From NCBI GenBank assembly GCA_029959085.1, contig JARWIR010000003.1, positions 26,489,505 to 26,553,504 on the forward strand: a stretch of DNA of 64,000 nucleotides, read 5' to 3'. This DNA comes from Nemophila menziesii. Its lineage: Eukaryota; Streptophyta; Magnoliopsida; Boraginales; Hydrophyllaceae. Shown here in pieces: positions 24,830 to 36,588 of the stretch. Both the position numbers and the translations under genes were made by a program. Numbering within the stretch: the stretch's first letter is position 1; every line of letters begins with the position of its first letter. The notes beneath the pieces were generated by a model. The model worked only from the letters and a program-made list of their open reading frames with translations. It was not told the DNA's origin and made no database searches.

Positions 24830-26391
24830 TGGTGGTCCTTTGTGTGTTCTAAATAAATGCAAATGATAATCGAACCACAACCGCAAGTGTACGGTTGTCC
24901 CAAGTAGTATGTATGATAATACAGATTCGTTCCAAGGACGGAATGGTTGAATACAATGCTTATCTATTAATGATTGAATGCACTTATAAAAGCAAATAAA
25001 GATAATATGTTTGTTTGGTTTTTGTGATTAAAGCTAATGAAAGAAAGACAAATAATTAAATGCAAATAAAAGCTAAGACGCAAGTAAAATGAGTGAAGAC
25101 GCAATATGAGAAGTAGTACTTGAGAACGCAAGGATCCTCCCAATCTTATTTCCTAACTTATGTTGTTTAAGGGCTAAATTGGTCAATTACAATGGTCGGG
25201 ATTCTAAATTTCTTATACCCCCGTCAGGGTGGACTATAAGGCGATCCTAAAGTGTCACTAGTCCCGTCAGGGTAAATATGATCCACCGTTGGATGTTTAA
25301 GTTTTATTACCTCATCGGCCCTAGAATTAGCTAAGTTCGTCAGAATCAATAGCTTCTATCCTAGATTGAATAAATGGTTCAGTATCTAAACCCTCCGTCA
25401 GGATGATCCAATTGCCACTAATTGGAATAGCCTAAATACTAACACCTGTTCCTAGTTCATGATGCTAAAAACAGTGAAATAATCTCAATTTATTGAAAAG
25501 AGTAAAAGCCCTAATCTAGTTTAATTTAACAGAAACCCAAATTCAACATTCGTTATTCAATAAAATTGGGATTCACCCATTGTTTGTTCTCAAGCACTAT
25601 GAATTGTTTAGCTCATATTAAATGGAAAAACTAAATTAAAATAAATGGAATTCATAACTGATTACAAATAAAAGATAAAAGAAACCTAATTTCCGGAATT
25701 GGAATGACTGAGAACGGAGTTATAGACCCATTCCAGCTCTAGCAGCTTCTTCTTCCTTCCTTCTGTTGCTTCTCTCTGGTGCTTTTAATTGTAAAGAATG
25801 AATTGTGTGAAAAATAGAAGTCCAGACCTCCTTTTATAAGCATCAAAACGGATTAGGGCTTGGACCAGAAAATAAAATACTAATTAAATGTCCAAACCCA
25901 AATTCTAAGCCCAAAATCCCGTAACTGCTGATACACCTTCACTAAAACGGCTTTTCCCGATGCGTTATGACTCCGATTGACCTCATTCCAGTTGCTAAAG
26001 TTCCGTAACTCGATAAGGAATGTTTTCTCTTCAAAGGTCAACAGCTAAATCATCGCTTAAGAACCTCGAAATCAGCAATCTATGGCCTGGAAAATGGATT
26101 TTCAGCTCTAAAAAATAATATTTTCGGGATTTATCTTCAAGTCTTGACTCTAATTCACGATCTTTGACTTTCTCCTCGGATTCCTCTCCTAGCTAACATC
26201 TAAAACCTGTAAACTTTTCACTAAAAATACCAATATTACGCGCAAAAGCTTAATAATTTAAAAATGCTAGAAATAAAAAGGAAATTCCGGATTATTGCAT
26301 ATTTAGTCCAAAAGTCTATCAAATTAATTAAATAAACACCAAAAATGATGTCTCCCAAGGGTTGAAAATAAGAACAATTAGGGAGACATCA
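24830..26391 (-). repeat. 3' LTR of outer element
   Basis: Starts TGGTGGTCCTTTG and ends GGGAGACATCA on plus. The 46-nt terminal stem-loop is at 26346-26391, with perfect 11-base arms TGATGTCTCCC and GGGAGACATCA. Confidence 0.95.
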
Positions 26392-26406
26392 AGACCCCCA
26401 ACTCAA
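26392..26406 (-). other. Polypurine tract of outer element
   Basis: Minus strand reads TTTGAGTTGGGGGTCT directly before the 3' LTR, as expected for plus-strand priming. The same motif sits at the equivalent place in the inner element. Confidence 0.75.
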
Positions 26407-27804
26407 ACCTTTGTCGTCCCGACAAAGTAAAACAAAACAAAGGGGTAGAAGTAAGCGTGTAAACAAGTAGAAGCTAGCAAATAAACCCTAAAGCAATTAT
26501 CAAAATAAATCTCATATAGCAAACTCTAGAAACTAATATATACATACACTAATCATGCAACATCAATCATAAATAATGTCAATCATAAAATTAAAGTCGC
26601 AATGCTTGAAGGTTACACTTGTACTCATCTCTGTATGATGGCTATAGGATGGTCATTAATCCTAATTTGCTTTGAACGCTCCACCTAGTCTATTCCCTAT
26701 TAACAGAATCATAAATTCACTATGCACTTAGGAATCACGAGGTCTTTACCGTTATAATATTGGCTTAAGGACGGGTGTGGATGTATATTTGGTAAATTTG
26801 AAGTGAGCTTTTGGCACTCTCCTCACTTACCATCAACAGTGTCCTCGAGCTTGAGTTAACGCTCAAAAAAGATGTTCTCACTCACCCATATACGCAACAA
26901 TTTAGCGTCCCATGTCTACCCACTATTAACAAGATGATTTTCAGAAAATTCCACTTTGCCGGATGTTTTATTCATTTTTCAACTTTTTTCATTTTTTCTT
27001 TCTTTTTCATTTTTCTTCATTCCCGACAAAGGGTTACAAGTATATATCATCTGCAATTGTGCTACAATACAAATCACATCGATCCCAACCCATTAAATTC
27101 CCCATATGTGGTCCCACCACCCCAAACTCAAGCTCGAGACATGTCTCAGGATTGTGATTCAAGTGCGGGTCATATGGTCATGCCTAATAATCTAAGGGAT
27201 AATGGCTTATATCGTGGCTACAAAGAAAAGGCTAAAGTCTCAAAGTGGGCTAAGACGGATAATAATTGATACAAGGGATAGAAGGCTAAAAAGGCACAAA
27301 TGGCTAACAAAGAACTGCCCCTATCATTTTACATAGCTTGTCTTTAGTTCATATCTAGGTGGGTTCTCTACTAATTAGGATTTCACGTTCTACACACCAA
27401 ACATACTCCTTGAGTACAAGCTTACTTCATTTGCATTGTTCATTAATTTTTCCTATCAATTACCTATGTTCGCATGCAATTGTAAGTGCGTTTTATATCA
27501 ATCCCTAAAGTCCACTATTTACTATCATAGATTTATCAAGAGTATGCTTAAAGGGATATTTAAAAATTTCTACAGTCAAACGCAACTCGAAATTTTTTTA
27601 TTGAAAGCAAATAAAGCAAATAACACATAAAAACTGGGATGAGGCAACGAACCCCACCCCAAACTCAAAAATGAGTCGTGTCCCCACGACTCGAAAAGAC
27701 TCAAAGCAATAAAATAATCTACACTAAATGAGAAGGATTAAAAACGTATCTTAACCAGCGCGTGGCTGGTTGTCGGTGTTGCGTCCCTGAACTTTATCTC
27801 GCGT

Positions 27805-28089
27805 CTAGACATCGTAAGTTGTGCTTTGAACAAATAAAGTTCTACTTGTTTGTAACGTTTCCCAAAATAGCGCACCTCGTATCCTGATTCTCTTCCAACA
27901 CCTTGATTTTCGATTCCAACTCATTATCGGATCATTTTCTTCCTCACTTTCAGGTTCCTCGATCACTTTCCTCTTCTTCGGATTAGCCATAATTTGAACC
28001 TCTTCAATCTTGTGTTTGAAACGTGAAATAGGAATCTCAATAGCTTGTTCTTGAATAGCACCAAAAGTGTTTCTTGGAGAATTCCTTCG
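27805..28089 (-). pseudogene. Small ORF with basic NLS-like motif, split by inner insertion
   Basis: The minus frame ending at 27805 contains an ATG at 27990 starting MANPKKRKV and then an acidic run EEPESEEEND. PKKRKV is identical to the classic monopartite nuclear localisation signal. The frame is open across the inner element's target site and would begin at an ATG at 36616-36614. Before the insertion it was therefore about 105 codons, between the gag-protease frame and the 3' LTR of the outer element. No homologous ORF was recognised in the inner element. Function is unknown, and the match to an NLS may be chance. Confidence 0.5.
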
Positions 28090-28094
28090 ATAAG

Positions 28095-29608
28095 TGGTGG
28101 GGGCAAAGGTGTGATAAATAAATAGATAAATAAGAATAATAATAAAGAGCACACACCCTTGAGAACCTCGGAACTCACTGCAAGTATCACAGATCGTTTG
28201 CAAGTTTTAATGATAAGTCAAGTTCGTTCGCAGGGATTGTATCCGTTAGATCTACTTATATTTAACACGCGTAGATGAATTTAGATGTTTTAAATAAAAA
28301 TATAAAAAGATGAAATAACAATCTACGCAATTAAATAATTAAAACAAATAAACAAAACAAATAACTAAATATGAATGTAAGTCAAATAGATTAGGATTAC
28401 TAATATGAGTCTATTACTAAATCGTTATTCTAACCTGTCACAGATTAAGCATTATATATTAACCAGGATTCTAAATTCTACCTAGCCTTCTAGGCTTAGG
28501 AGCAACCTCTCCACTACTAGGGATTCCTAAGTAATGATTGGTGATTAAATCAAACCTTAATGGCTATCTAGTTAGGCAAGGTATCAAAACTAGACGATTA
28601 TGTGGTGTTGTCAATAACTAAGATTAATCCTAAGATTGGACAAATCTAAGGTGTAACAATAAGTCAAAACACATAATAACAATATACGCCAAGCTCAATC
28701 AATTAAAATAACAAATAGTATTTATGAATGTAGACAAAATAATAATCCAACAATTAAAAGTAAAACTTACAGAATAAAAGTTTAGAAATATGGTTGAGAA
28801 TAGATCTATAGCTAATTACTCTAAATATAGAGAAGGTGAGATGTAGAAGAGGAGTTTGTCAGTCTCCAATCTTCTTCTTCTTGTCTTCCTCTACAGGTCA
28901 GCTTGCTTCTTGAATGAATAGCTTGATTCTAAGGATGAATATTAATGTAAAGGACTAAGCTATTGTTTATAATTTAAGCTAATGTTTAGAACTGAGCAAG
29001 GACATGTTTACAATGATAAGAGGGTGTATTTATAGGTATCTTGGAAGCCCTAATTCGTTTTCTTGAAGGAGAAGTAAGTGGTGGACTCCAAGCCCAACTC
29101 AAATTCGTAACCCTAAAAACATGAAATCAGGTCCGATCTTCTTTTGGTCCTAGCAGCTTCAATACTCATCCGTTTGACGCGTATGAGTACACCAAATTCA
29201 TCGTCTCGGAAAGATCTTCGACTTTGCTCTTGACCGTTTCTCCAAATTCCACACCGTTCTTGAGATATAAGCTGATTTGTGGTCGTAGGTGCAGAAATTC
29301 AGGATTAAGGCAGCTTTTCCTTTTCCATATTTTTAGCTTTTGTTTCCTTATCTCCAATTACCATGCTTATCTCTTTCCATATCTTGTAGTCTTTGACTTG
29401 GAATCTAATTAATCTCCATAATTATCTTTAAAGCTTCACACTAAATAAATAATTAAACCCAATATGCTCTAAAAATATTATTTTACTAAATCAAGACTCA
29501 AAATAGGAAAGTGTAGCATTTCTCAAGAAAATCGACTATAATGACTTCTAAATCACTAAAAATGATGTCTCATCCTAATATAAATCTATCACAATTGAGG
29601 AGACATCA
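28095..29608 (-). repeat. 3' LTR of inner element
   Basis: Starts TGGTGGGGGCAAAGG and ends GAGGAGACATCA on plus. The 46-nt stem-loop terminus is at 29563-29608. Confidence 0.95.
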
Positions 29609-29623
29609 AGACCCCCAACTCAA
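29609..29623 (-). other. Polypurine tract of inner element
   Basis: Minus strand TTTGAGTTGGGGGTCT abuts the 3' LTR, identical to the outer element's tract. Confidence 0.75.
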
Positions 29624-32600
29624 AGTTGTATCGTCCCGATACAATAAAGATAAAAACAAAGGGAAGTCTCTAAATACACACCTTGGTCAATTAAGTACAG
29701 AAGACAGAAGATAGAAGAATATGGAGAATAGACTCGAAACAACTACTCAGAAAATTTCATGTAATAATATTTAAAAACTACATACCTGTACACTTCTCAT
29801 ATCCACAGTCAACACGGTTTGAATTCAAGATCAGATTAGTTTCGCAATGTAAGAAGGAGAGGAACTTTACTCAGTTCACCAAGGAAGCTATAGATTGTTC
29901 ATCGTCCTTCGCTAGTGCCCAAAGATCCACTTAACTACTCTCTATTGGCTCAATCACTTCTCGATTACATAGCAAAGAATCAAAAGGTCTTTAAGGATGT
30001 AATGTAAGCTTAGGGACGGTATGATAAGTATATTTGGATAATTTGGAGTGAGCTTTTGGCTCTCTCCTCACTAGCCATCAACGAATCGCCCTAGAGCTTG
30101 AGTTACTCTCATAAAACGTTTCTCACTCAACCCAATGATTTCTTGATGCATAGCATCCCCAATAACCCAATTAAGGCATAAGATGTTTACATAAAAATTC
30201 CACTTTGCCGGTCCGAATATATATATTTTCTTTTCAAATCAATTTCTTTTCAAACGCTATGACTCTCTTTTTAATGATGAGATATCATGCTATTATCTCA
30301 TATATATATTTTTATGCCCTTGTTGGCAAATTTAGCTCGTAGCTTCTTTTTCATTCACTATTACCCCGGCAAAGGGTTACAATAAAAATCTGTGAATCAT
30401 CATCAATTTTAAGAACAGAGCACAATTAATAAGCTCAAAATCCCAACCCAATAATAATTCCCATAATGGTGGACCCACCACCCCAAACTCAAGCTCTAAA
30501 ACAACTGTCTATGCATCGCGATTCGAGTGCGGGTCATATGGAAAAGTCCTATAATCTAAAGGGATATGGCTTATATAACGTGTTTAATAAAAAGGCTTTA
30601 GAAAGGCTCGAAGGGGCTGAGAAGGATATAACATATTAAATCAAATAACAAGGTGAGAAGGTATAAAAAGGCTTCAAGGGCTTCAATATGAAAGAACTGC
30701 CTTAATCACTTTCTACACTATGTAATTTCGTTATTCTCTTACCTTTAGCACTTTCATCAAATGGTTTTGTCACTAGCTTGGATCTCACGGCCTACACACT
30801 TCTCAAGGTTCCCTGAGATCGAACATACTTTCCATCGCATTGCTTACTAATATTTTCTTTACTATCAATGTGTGTTTTCCTGCAAATACTCAAAGCATAC
30901 AAAATAAAATAGCTCATAAACATACTACTTACTATCATTAACTCACTGAGCTTATGCTTTTAAGCTATTAAACACACTCTATATACATCTAAACCTTCTC
31001 ATAAAAATTTTAATTTTACCTAAAAATAGAAAAATGGAGATGAGAGACAACGAATCCCCACACCCCCAACTCAAAAATGAGCCGTGTCCCCACGACTCGA
31101 AAAGACTCAAAAATAAAATAAAAGAAAATTAAAATTTCACAGATATTGCACATAAAGAAAAGGTAAGGAAGAAAGAAAACATACTCTTCGAGGCTATTAA
31201 CCTCGCCTGATCAATACCCGGAATAGGGTGCAGTGCTTTCATGTATGAAAACTTCTACGTATCACCAATTTCGCATTCCCTTACATCTTATTATGCTCCA
31301 TCCCAATCAATCACACTCTAGAAATCTCTTGTTAATCTTCTTCCAATTCTGCTCTTGAATACTTTCTCATGTGACAGTTGTTCATCCTGGAATATGTTTT
31401 GAACACAGCTACTAGCGTCCCAGAAGCTCTTGTTCATCTTGGGTTAAAGGACTATCGATTGTAGCGGTTGTGGTGTCTTCCTTTTGAAAGTTTAAACCTT
31501 TTTGTTATTTGAATTCACCACAGCTAGCTTTCCTCTATTCTCTTGATCCGATTTACCTTGTAATTTATTCCCAAACTAGTACACATCTCAATTGATTTCA
31601 TCTAGAACTTACCCAATACCTTGCTTTGATTCTTCATATCCCATACACTTGATAATATCTCTATTCTCTTTATCATCTCTTTTGACCCCCAACTCAAAGC
31701 TTTAAACACTCTTGAAATTTGTACTTTATGATCATAGGTGGAACAAGCTTTATTTTGGTTAGGAAAAGTGTTAGGATGACAATTCTCCATGTGGGTATGA
31801 TTGAATCAAGCTTTGATGATATGGGTTTAAGGAATTTGAGAAGAAGATCTTGAAATTCATGGTTTTTATTCTTGGTTTCTAGGTGTTTTGATATGATTTG
31901 GGTGCTTGAATCTTCTTTGTAATGATGTAGGGAAGGATTTGGATGAGAATTCATGGTGATTTGGTGGTGTTTTGATGTTAGGTGAAGGTTTTTATGAGCT
32001 TTAATGGAGTTGAGAGAGTTCTGGAGAAGAGAAAGAGGTTTAAGGTTTAATAAATTCGGAATAATGAGCATTAGATCTTCATATAACCTTGAAATCCTTT
32101 CTTTTCTCTCTCTGGCGGCTCGTGCGGACTACCCCTGCGGACCATGGGGTGTACCGCGGGGTATACCGCGATTCCTACGTCAAAATACCAGTGGTAGGAC
32201 CCCGTGGCACGTGTTTGTGCGGTGCATGGCGCGGTATAGGGTCCGGTATACCGGACCCATCAACTATTTTTTTTTTCGTTTCTGGATAAAACACGTGGCT
32301 CTACCCCGTGGCACGGGTTTCTCCTCTGCGGTGCACCGCGGCTGAGGTCCGGTGTACCGCACTTGGCAAAAACCTCCCCATCAGCTAGATCTCGAAAATT
32401 TATGCAGTTTAGGCTCAAAGATCACCTGATTCCGACATCCGAGCGCAAAGATATGACTTGCTGAAGTTTCTTCGTTCCGAAAAAATTTTGCTCGCTTCCC
32501 TAACTCGATTTCTCCAATACCTAATCATCAAAAACACTAATACCTTCCTCAAATATGCAATATCAACTAACATTAACTAAACTAAACTAAAACTAAAACA

Positions 32601-32682
32601 TAAAAACATAAAAATTAATATGGGATGTCTCCCAAAGGGCACTTTTGTTTAACGTCTTTCAAAGTTAGACGAGTTACCTCGG
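29624..32682 (-). other. Non-coding 3' internal region of inner element
   Basis: No long sense frame is present. It shares blocks with 26392-28089 of the outer element: TTGGAGTGAGCTTTTGGC..CTCTCCTCACT (about 30040), CCACCACCCCAAACTCAAGCTC (about 30477), and GTGTCCCCACGACTCG flanked by AAAAGACTCAAA (about 31084). Extra copies of the polypurine-tract motif occur at about 30477, 31061 and 31684. A 125-codon minus frame (31694-32071) is His/Asn/Leu-rich with no known domain. Confidence 0.65.
32110..32365. repeat. GC-rich palindromic block, inner element
   Basis: Contains CCGCGGGGTATACCGCG, CTGCGGTGCACCGCGGC and a perfect 20-base palindrome GGGTCCGGTATACCGGACCC at 32239-32258. It stands out from the AT-rich surroundings and is placed just 3' (minus sense) of the long ORF. 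Confidence 0.75.
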
Positions 32683-34941
32683 TTATTTCTTTTTATAGCC
32701 TCCCCAGCAGTGAGTGAGATGATTAACACTTACCAAATCGAGCTTGCAACCTTTGATAGCCTTGATTTCGACCACTCCTTCTGAGATAATTTGCGTGATA
32801 ACATAAGGTCCCTTCCAAGAACTGCTCTGTTTGGGGTTGGGAGGTTTCCATGCCACCTCGTCTCCTACCCCAAACTCAATATTTTTCTCTATGGTTTCTT
32901 GGAGACTTTCAGGTTCTGGCTTCTTGGTTACTGCTCTGATTGGATATAGTTCCTTTGACTTCTTTTTCCTTTTCTTTCCCGAAACATAGAATGTTTCAAC
33001 GTTATCTTTAATACTAAGAGTCACGGTTCCTTCATTCACATTCACTATAGTATCGCTGGTGGCTAGGAATGGACGCCCAAGAATGAATGGGACGTTCTTA
33101 TCTGCTTTGTAGTCAAGAATAATAAAGTCCGTTGGAATAACAAGGTTACCTACTTGAACGAGTACATCCTCTAGTACTCCCCACGGCTTAACAGTAGATT
33201 GATCCGCAAGTTGTAAGATTACGGATGTCGGTTTCGCTTCTCTAATGCCAATCTTCTTGAATACACTTTTGGGCATGATATTCACACTTGCCCCTAAATC
33301 ACACATGGCTTTTCCATGAAATATACCACCTATTTTGATTGGGAGATTGAAACTTCCCGGATCTTTACGCTTCGGTGGTAATCTTCGTTGAACTCGTGCT
33401 GATACCCCTTCGTTGATTTCTACAGACTTGGCTCTTGTGAATCTTTTCTTATTGGAGAGTGCCTCCAGAAAGAATCGATCATAGTTTCTCCTTCCTTCCA
33501 TAGCTTCGAGTAAAGGGACGTTAATTTTCACTTGTTTTAACGCCTCTATACACTTCTGATGTTGCTCCGTGGGATAGTGGCAATGTATGGGTGTTTGTCT
33601 TGCTCTACTTCTCTCTTCAATTCTTGGTTTATCAACCACTCTTGGCTTCTTTCTTTCATCTGGTTCAACTTCTTCAACCCAATCTTCAACAATTATCTCA
33701 TCTAAGTTCATCCGACTTACGTTTGACTTGTTTGGTAGAACATCCCCTTTTGAGGGAGATGGTAGCGCTTCGGTGATTATCTCACCGTGTTCTTTTATCT
33801 TTTGAGCTTGAAGACTAATAGTCTTAACCTTATCGTCTACGTATGGGATCTTCTTCATGTTAGATGTTGTATCTTGGGCCAATTGTAGGAGTTGACTTTG
33901 CATTTGTTCTATGATTGTAGTGAACCGCATTACATTCTTCTCTAAAAGTTGATTATGTTGTTTAAGATCTTGGTTCCGTTGTTGCAGGCTTTGCACTACT
34001 GATGCATCGATCTTTGATTCAAGTCTGATCATATTTCCCTTTGAGAAGTTGATGAATTGACTAATAGTCTCTTTTAACTCAGTAATCTCTTCTTGAGGAC
34101 GTGATTGAGCTTGACTAACATTATGCACATGGTAGCTCGGTGGTTGATCAGCTTGATTTTCATAGGCTTGCTCTTGTAGGTATAACTGTTGAGGTGGCTT
34201 TGGGATGCTTTCCTTAACAGTTATAGCGAGTTGTTGTATTTGATCTTGCAAGCTTGAAATCCTCGCATCTCCTTCTTCGTTAGTGGTAGGAGTTTTTCCT
34301 TGTGGCCAACTCATGTTGTTCTCAATGATTGTTTCCATACCACTTTTTGCTTCTTTTGGATCCATAGAGACAAAATTTCCACGACCCATATTATCTGCTC
34401 TCAGCCTTGACTCTCTATCGAGTCCATTATAGAACATGGATAATTGTAATTGTGGCGTGTATCCATGTAGTGGACATCTTGCCAACATCTTTTGAAATCT
34501 CGTCCATGCTTCGCCAACACTCTCTCCGGCTTCTTGTAAGAAATTCATAGGCTCCAATAGTTCCTTCACGCGCATACTTGTAGGATAAAATTTATCGAGG
34601 AATCTTTCTTGAAGCTGGTCCCAATTGGTTATTAGCTCGGGAGGTTGATCATCGAACCAATCGCTTGCTTTCCCGGTCAAGAAAAATTGAAACATTAAAT
34701 AATACATCTGTTCTTGTGTAACACCTTCATTAATGTAGGCATCACAAAATTGCATGAATTTTTGAACAGATCTGACCGGATCTTGATTTGTATCACCATT
34801 AAATTTCCCATAGCTCGCGAATTGATTAATTAAATCAGTATCAGGCTTGAATCTAACGGCTTGGATAGTTGGGACGCGAATCCCAATGCGTTGAACTCGA
34901 AATTTACTAGGTAAACCTAGCTCTAACCGTTGATTATCCAT
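32683..34941 (-). CDS. Athila-like Gag-protease protein fused to GPY/F tail
   Basis: Intact 752-residue retrotransposon protein. Residues about 40-215 match the Athila-type gag pattern (F.G….DPVR…KFMQFCD, NWDQL…F…FYP, W.RF..ML..CP.HG). A Gln-rich coiled coil follows at about 283-350. There is no CCHC zinc knuckle, unlike the outer copy. Residues about 530-650 resemble the Athila protease, with CDLGAS (D548) and LGRPFLAT (621-628). A lysine-rich stretch KKRKKKSK (656-663) is followed by a domain with GDEVAWKP and WKGPYVI (GPY at 711-713), ending HLTHCWGGY. The last part resembles an integrase C-terminal GPY/F module. Normally reverse transcriptase, RNase H and the integrase core lie between; here they are absent with no frame break. 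Confidence 0.9.
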   Translation of the reverse strand: MDNQRLELGLPSKFRVQRIGIRVPTIQAVRFKPDTDLINQFASYGKFNGDTNQDPVRSVQKFMQFCDAYINEGVTQEQMYYLMFQFFLTGKASDWFDDQPPELITNWDQLQERFLDKFYPTSMRVKELLEPMNFLQEAGESVGEAWTRFQKMLARCPLHGYTPQLQLSMFYNGLDRESRLRADNMGRGNFVSMDPKEAKSGMETIIENNMSWPQGKTPTTNEEGDARISSLQDQIQQLAITVKESIPKPPQQLYLQEQAYENQADQPPSYHVHNVSQAQSRPQEEITELKETISQFINFSKGNMIRLESKIDASVVQSLQQRNQDLKQHNQLLEKNVMRFTTIIEQMQSQLLQLAQDTTSNMKKIPYVDDKVKTISLQAQKIKEHGEIITEALPSPSKGDVLPNKSNVSRMNLDEIIVEDWVEEVEPDERKKPRVVDKPRIEERSRARQTPIHCHYPTEQHQKCIEALKQVKINVPLLEAMEGRRNYDRFFLEALSNKKRFTRAKSVEINEGVSARVQRRLPPKRKDPGSFNLPIKIGGIFHGKAMCDLGASVNIMPKSVFKKIGIREAKPTSVILQLADQSTVKPWGVLEDVLVQVGNLVIPTDFIILDYKADKNVPFILGRPFLATSDTIVNVNEGTVTLSIKDNVETFYVSGKKRKKKSKELYPIRAVTKKPEPESLQETIEKNIEFGVGDEVAWKPPNPKQSSSWKGPYVITQIISEGVVEIKAIKGCKLDLVSVNHLTHCWGGYKKK

Positions 34942-35045
34942 CTAAAATCCTGAGAAAGACTAAAACAAAAAGAAAGCGTAAAACTGAAAACAAATAAAAA
35001 CTTCTACACTAAATAAACACAAAATAGATTTAACTTAAAGATAAA

Positions 35046-35063
35046 TCCCCGGCAGCGGCGCCA
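35046..35063 (-). other. Primer binding site, Asp-tRNA type (inner)
   Basis: Minus strand TGGCGCCGCTGCCGGGGA, one base different from the complement of the plant Asp-tRNA 3' end, 6 bases inside the 5' LTR. This primer choice is characteristic of Athila/Tat elements. Confidence 0.88.
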
Positions 35064-35069
35064 AAAACT

Positions 35070-36583
35070 TGGTGGGGGCAAAGGTGTGATAAATAAATAG
35101 ATAAATAAGAATAATAATAAAGAGCACACACCCTTGAGAACCTCGGAACTCACTGCAAGTATCACAGATCGTTTGCAAGTTTTAATGATAAGTCAAGTTC
35201 GTTCGCAGGGATTGTATCCGTTAGATCTACTTATATTTAACACGCGTAGATGAATTTAGATGTTTTAAATAAAAATATAAAAAGATGAAATAACAATCTA
35301 CGCAATTAAATAATTAAAACAAATAAACAAAACAAATAACTAAATATGAATGTAAGTCAAATAGATTAGGATTACTTATATGAGTCTATTACTAAATCGT
35401 TATTCTAACCTGTCACAGATTAAGCATTATATATTAACCAGGATTCTAAATTCTACCTAGCCTTCTAGGCTTAGGAGCAACCTCTCCACTACTAGGGATT
35501 CCTAAGTAATGATTGGTGATTAAATCAAACCTTAATGGCTATCTAGTTAGGCAAGGTATCAAAACTAGACGATTATGTGGTGTTGTCAATAACTAAGATT
35601 AATCCTAAGATTGGACAAATCTAAGGTGTAACAATAAGTCAAAACACATAATAACAATATACGCCAAGCTCAATCAATTAAAATAACAAATAGTATTTAT
35701 GAATGTAGACAAAATAATAATCCAACAATTAAAAGTAAAACTTACAGAATAAAAGTTTAGAAATATGGTTGAGAATAGATCTATAACTAATTACTCTAAA
35801 TATAGAGAAGGTGAGATGTAGAAGAGGAGTTTGTCAGTCTCCAATCTTCTTCTTCTTGTCTTCCTCTACAGGTCAGCTTGCTTCTTGAATGAATAGCTTG
35901 ATTCTAAGGATGAATATTAATGTAAAGGACTAAGCTATTGTTTATAATTTAAGCTAATGTTTAGAACTGAGCAAGGACATGTTTACAATGATAAGAGGGT
36001 GTATTTATAGGTATCTTGGAAGCCCTAATTCGTTTTCTTGAAGGAGAAGTAAGTGGTGGACTCCAAGCCCAACTCAAATTCGTAACCCTAAAAACATGAA
36101 ATCAGGTCCGATCTTCTTTTGGTCCTAGCAGCTTCAATACTCATCCGTTTGACGCGTATGAGTACACCAAATTCATCGTCTCGGAAAGATCTTCGACTTT
36201 GCTCTTGACCGTTTCTCCAAATTCCACACCGTTCTTGAGATATAAGCTGATTTGTGGTCGTAGGTGCAGAAATTCAGGATTAAGGCAGCTTTTCCTTTTC
36301 CATATTTTTAGCTTTTGTTTCCTTATCTCCAATTACCATGCTTATCTCTTTCCATATCTTGTAGTCTTTGACTTGGAATCTAATTAATCTCCATAATTAT
36401 CTTTAAAGCTTCACACTAAATAAATAATTAAACCCAATATGCTCTAAAAATATTATTTTACTAAATCAAGACTCAAAATAGGAAAGTGTAGCATTTCTCA
36501 AGAAAATCGACTATAATGACTTCTAAATCACTAAAAATGATGTCTCATCCTAATATAAATCTATCACAATTGAGGAGACATCA
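35070..36583 (-). repeat. 5' LTR of inner element
   Basis: Near-identical to 28095-29608. The two differences noted are TACTTATATG versus TACTAATATG and CTATAACTAA versus CTATAGCTAA. The stem-loop terminus is at 36538-36583. Confidence 0.95.
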
Positions 36584-36588
36584 ATAAG

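Larger units (their letters stand above)
28095..36583 (-). mobile_element. Inner Athila-like LTR retrotransposon, full-length, young
   Basis: The LTRs are each exactly 1514 bp (28095-29608 and 35070-36583) and differ at two positions seen by eye. The flanking duplication is ATAAG (28090-28094, 36584-36588). Coding direction is minus. The Asp-tRNA primer site is at 35046-35063 and the polypurine tract at 29609-29623. One intact 752-codon frame (32683-34941) holds gag, a protease-like domain and a GPY/F tail. About 3 kb between that frame and the 3' LTR is non-coding. Lacking reverse transcriptase and the integrase core, it must have moved with enzymes from another element. It inserted into the internal region of the outer element. 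Confidence 0.96.

Noticed and set aside
26811..27269. 152-codon plus-strand frame
   Set aside because: It lies antisense in the 3' internal region of the outer retrotransposon, has no domain, and overlaps sequence shared with the inner element's non-coding region.
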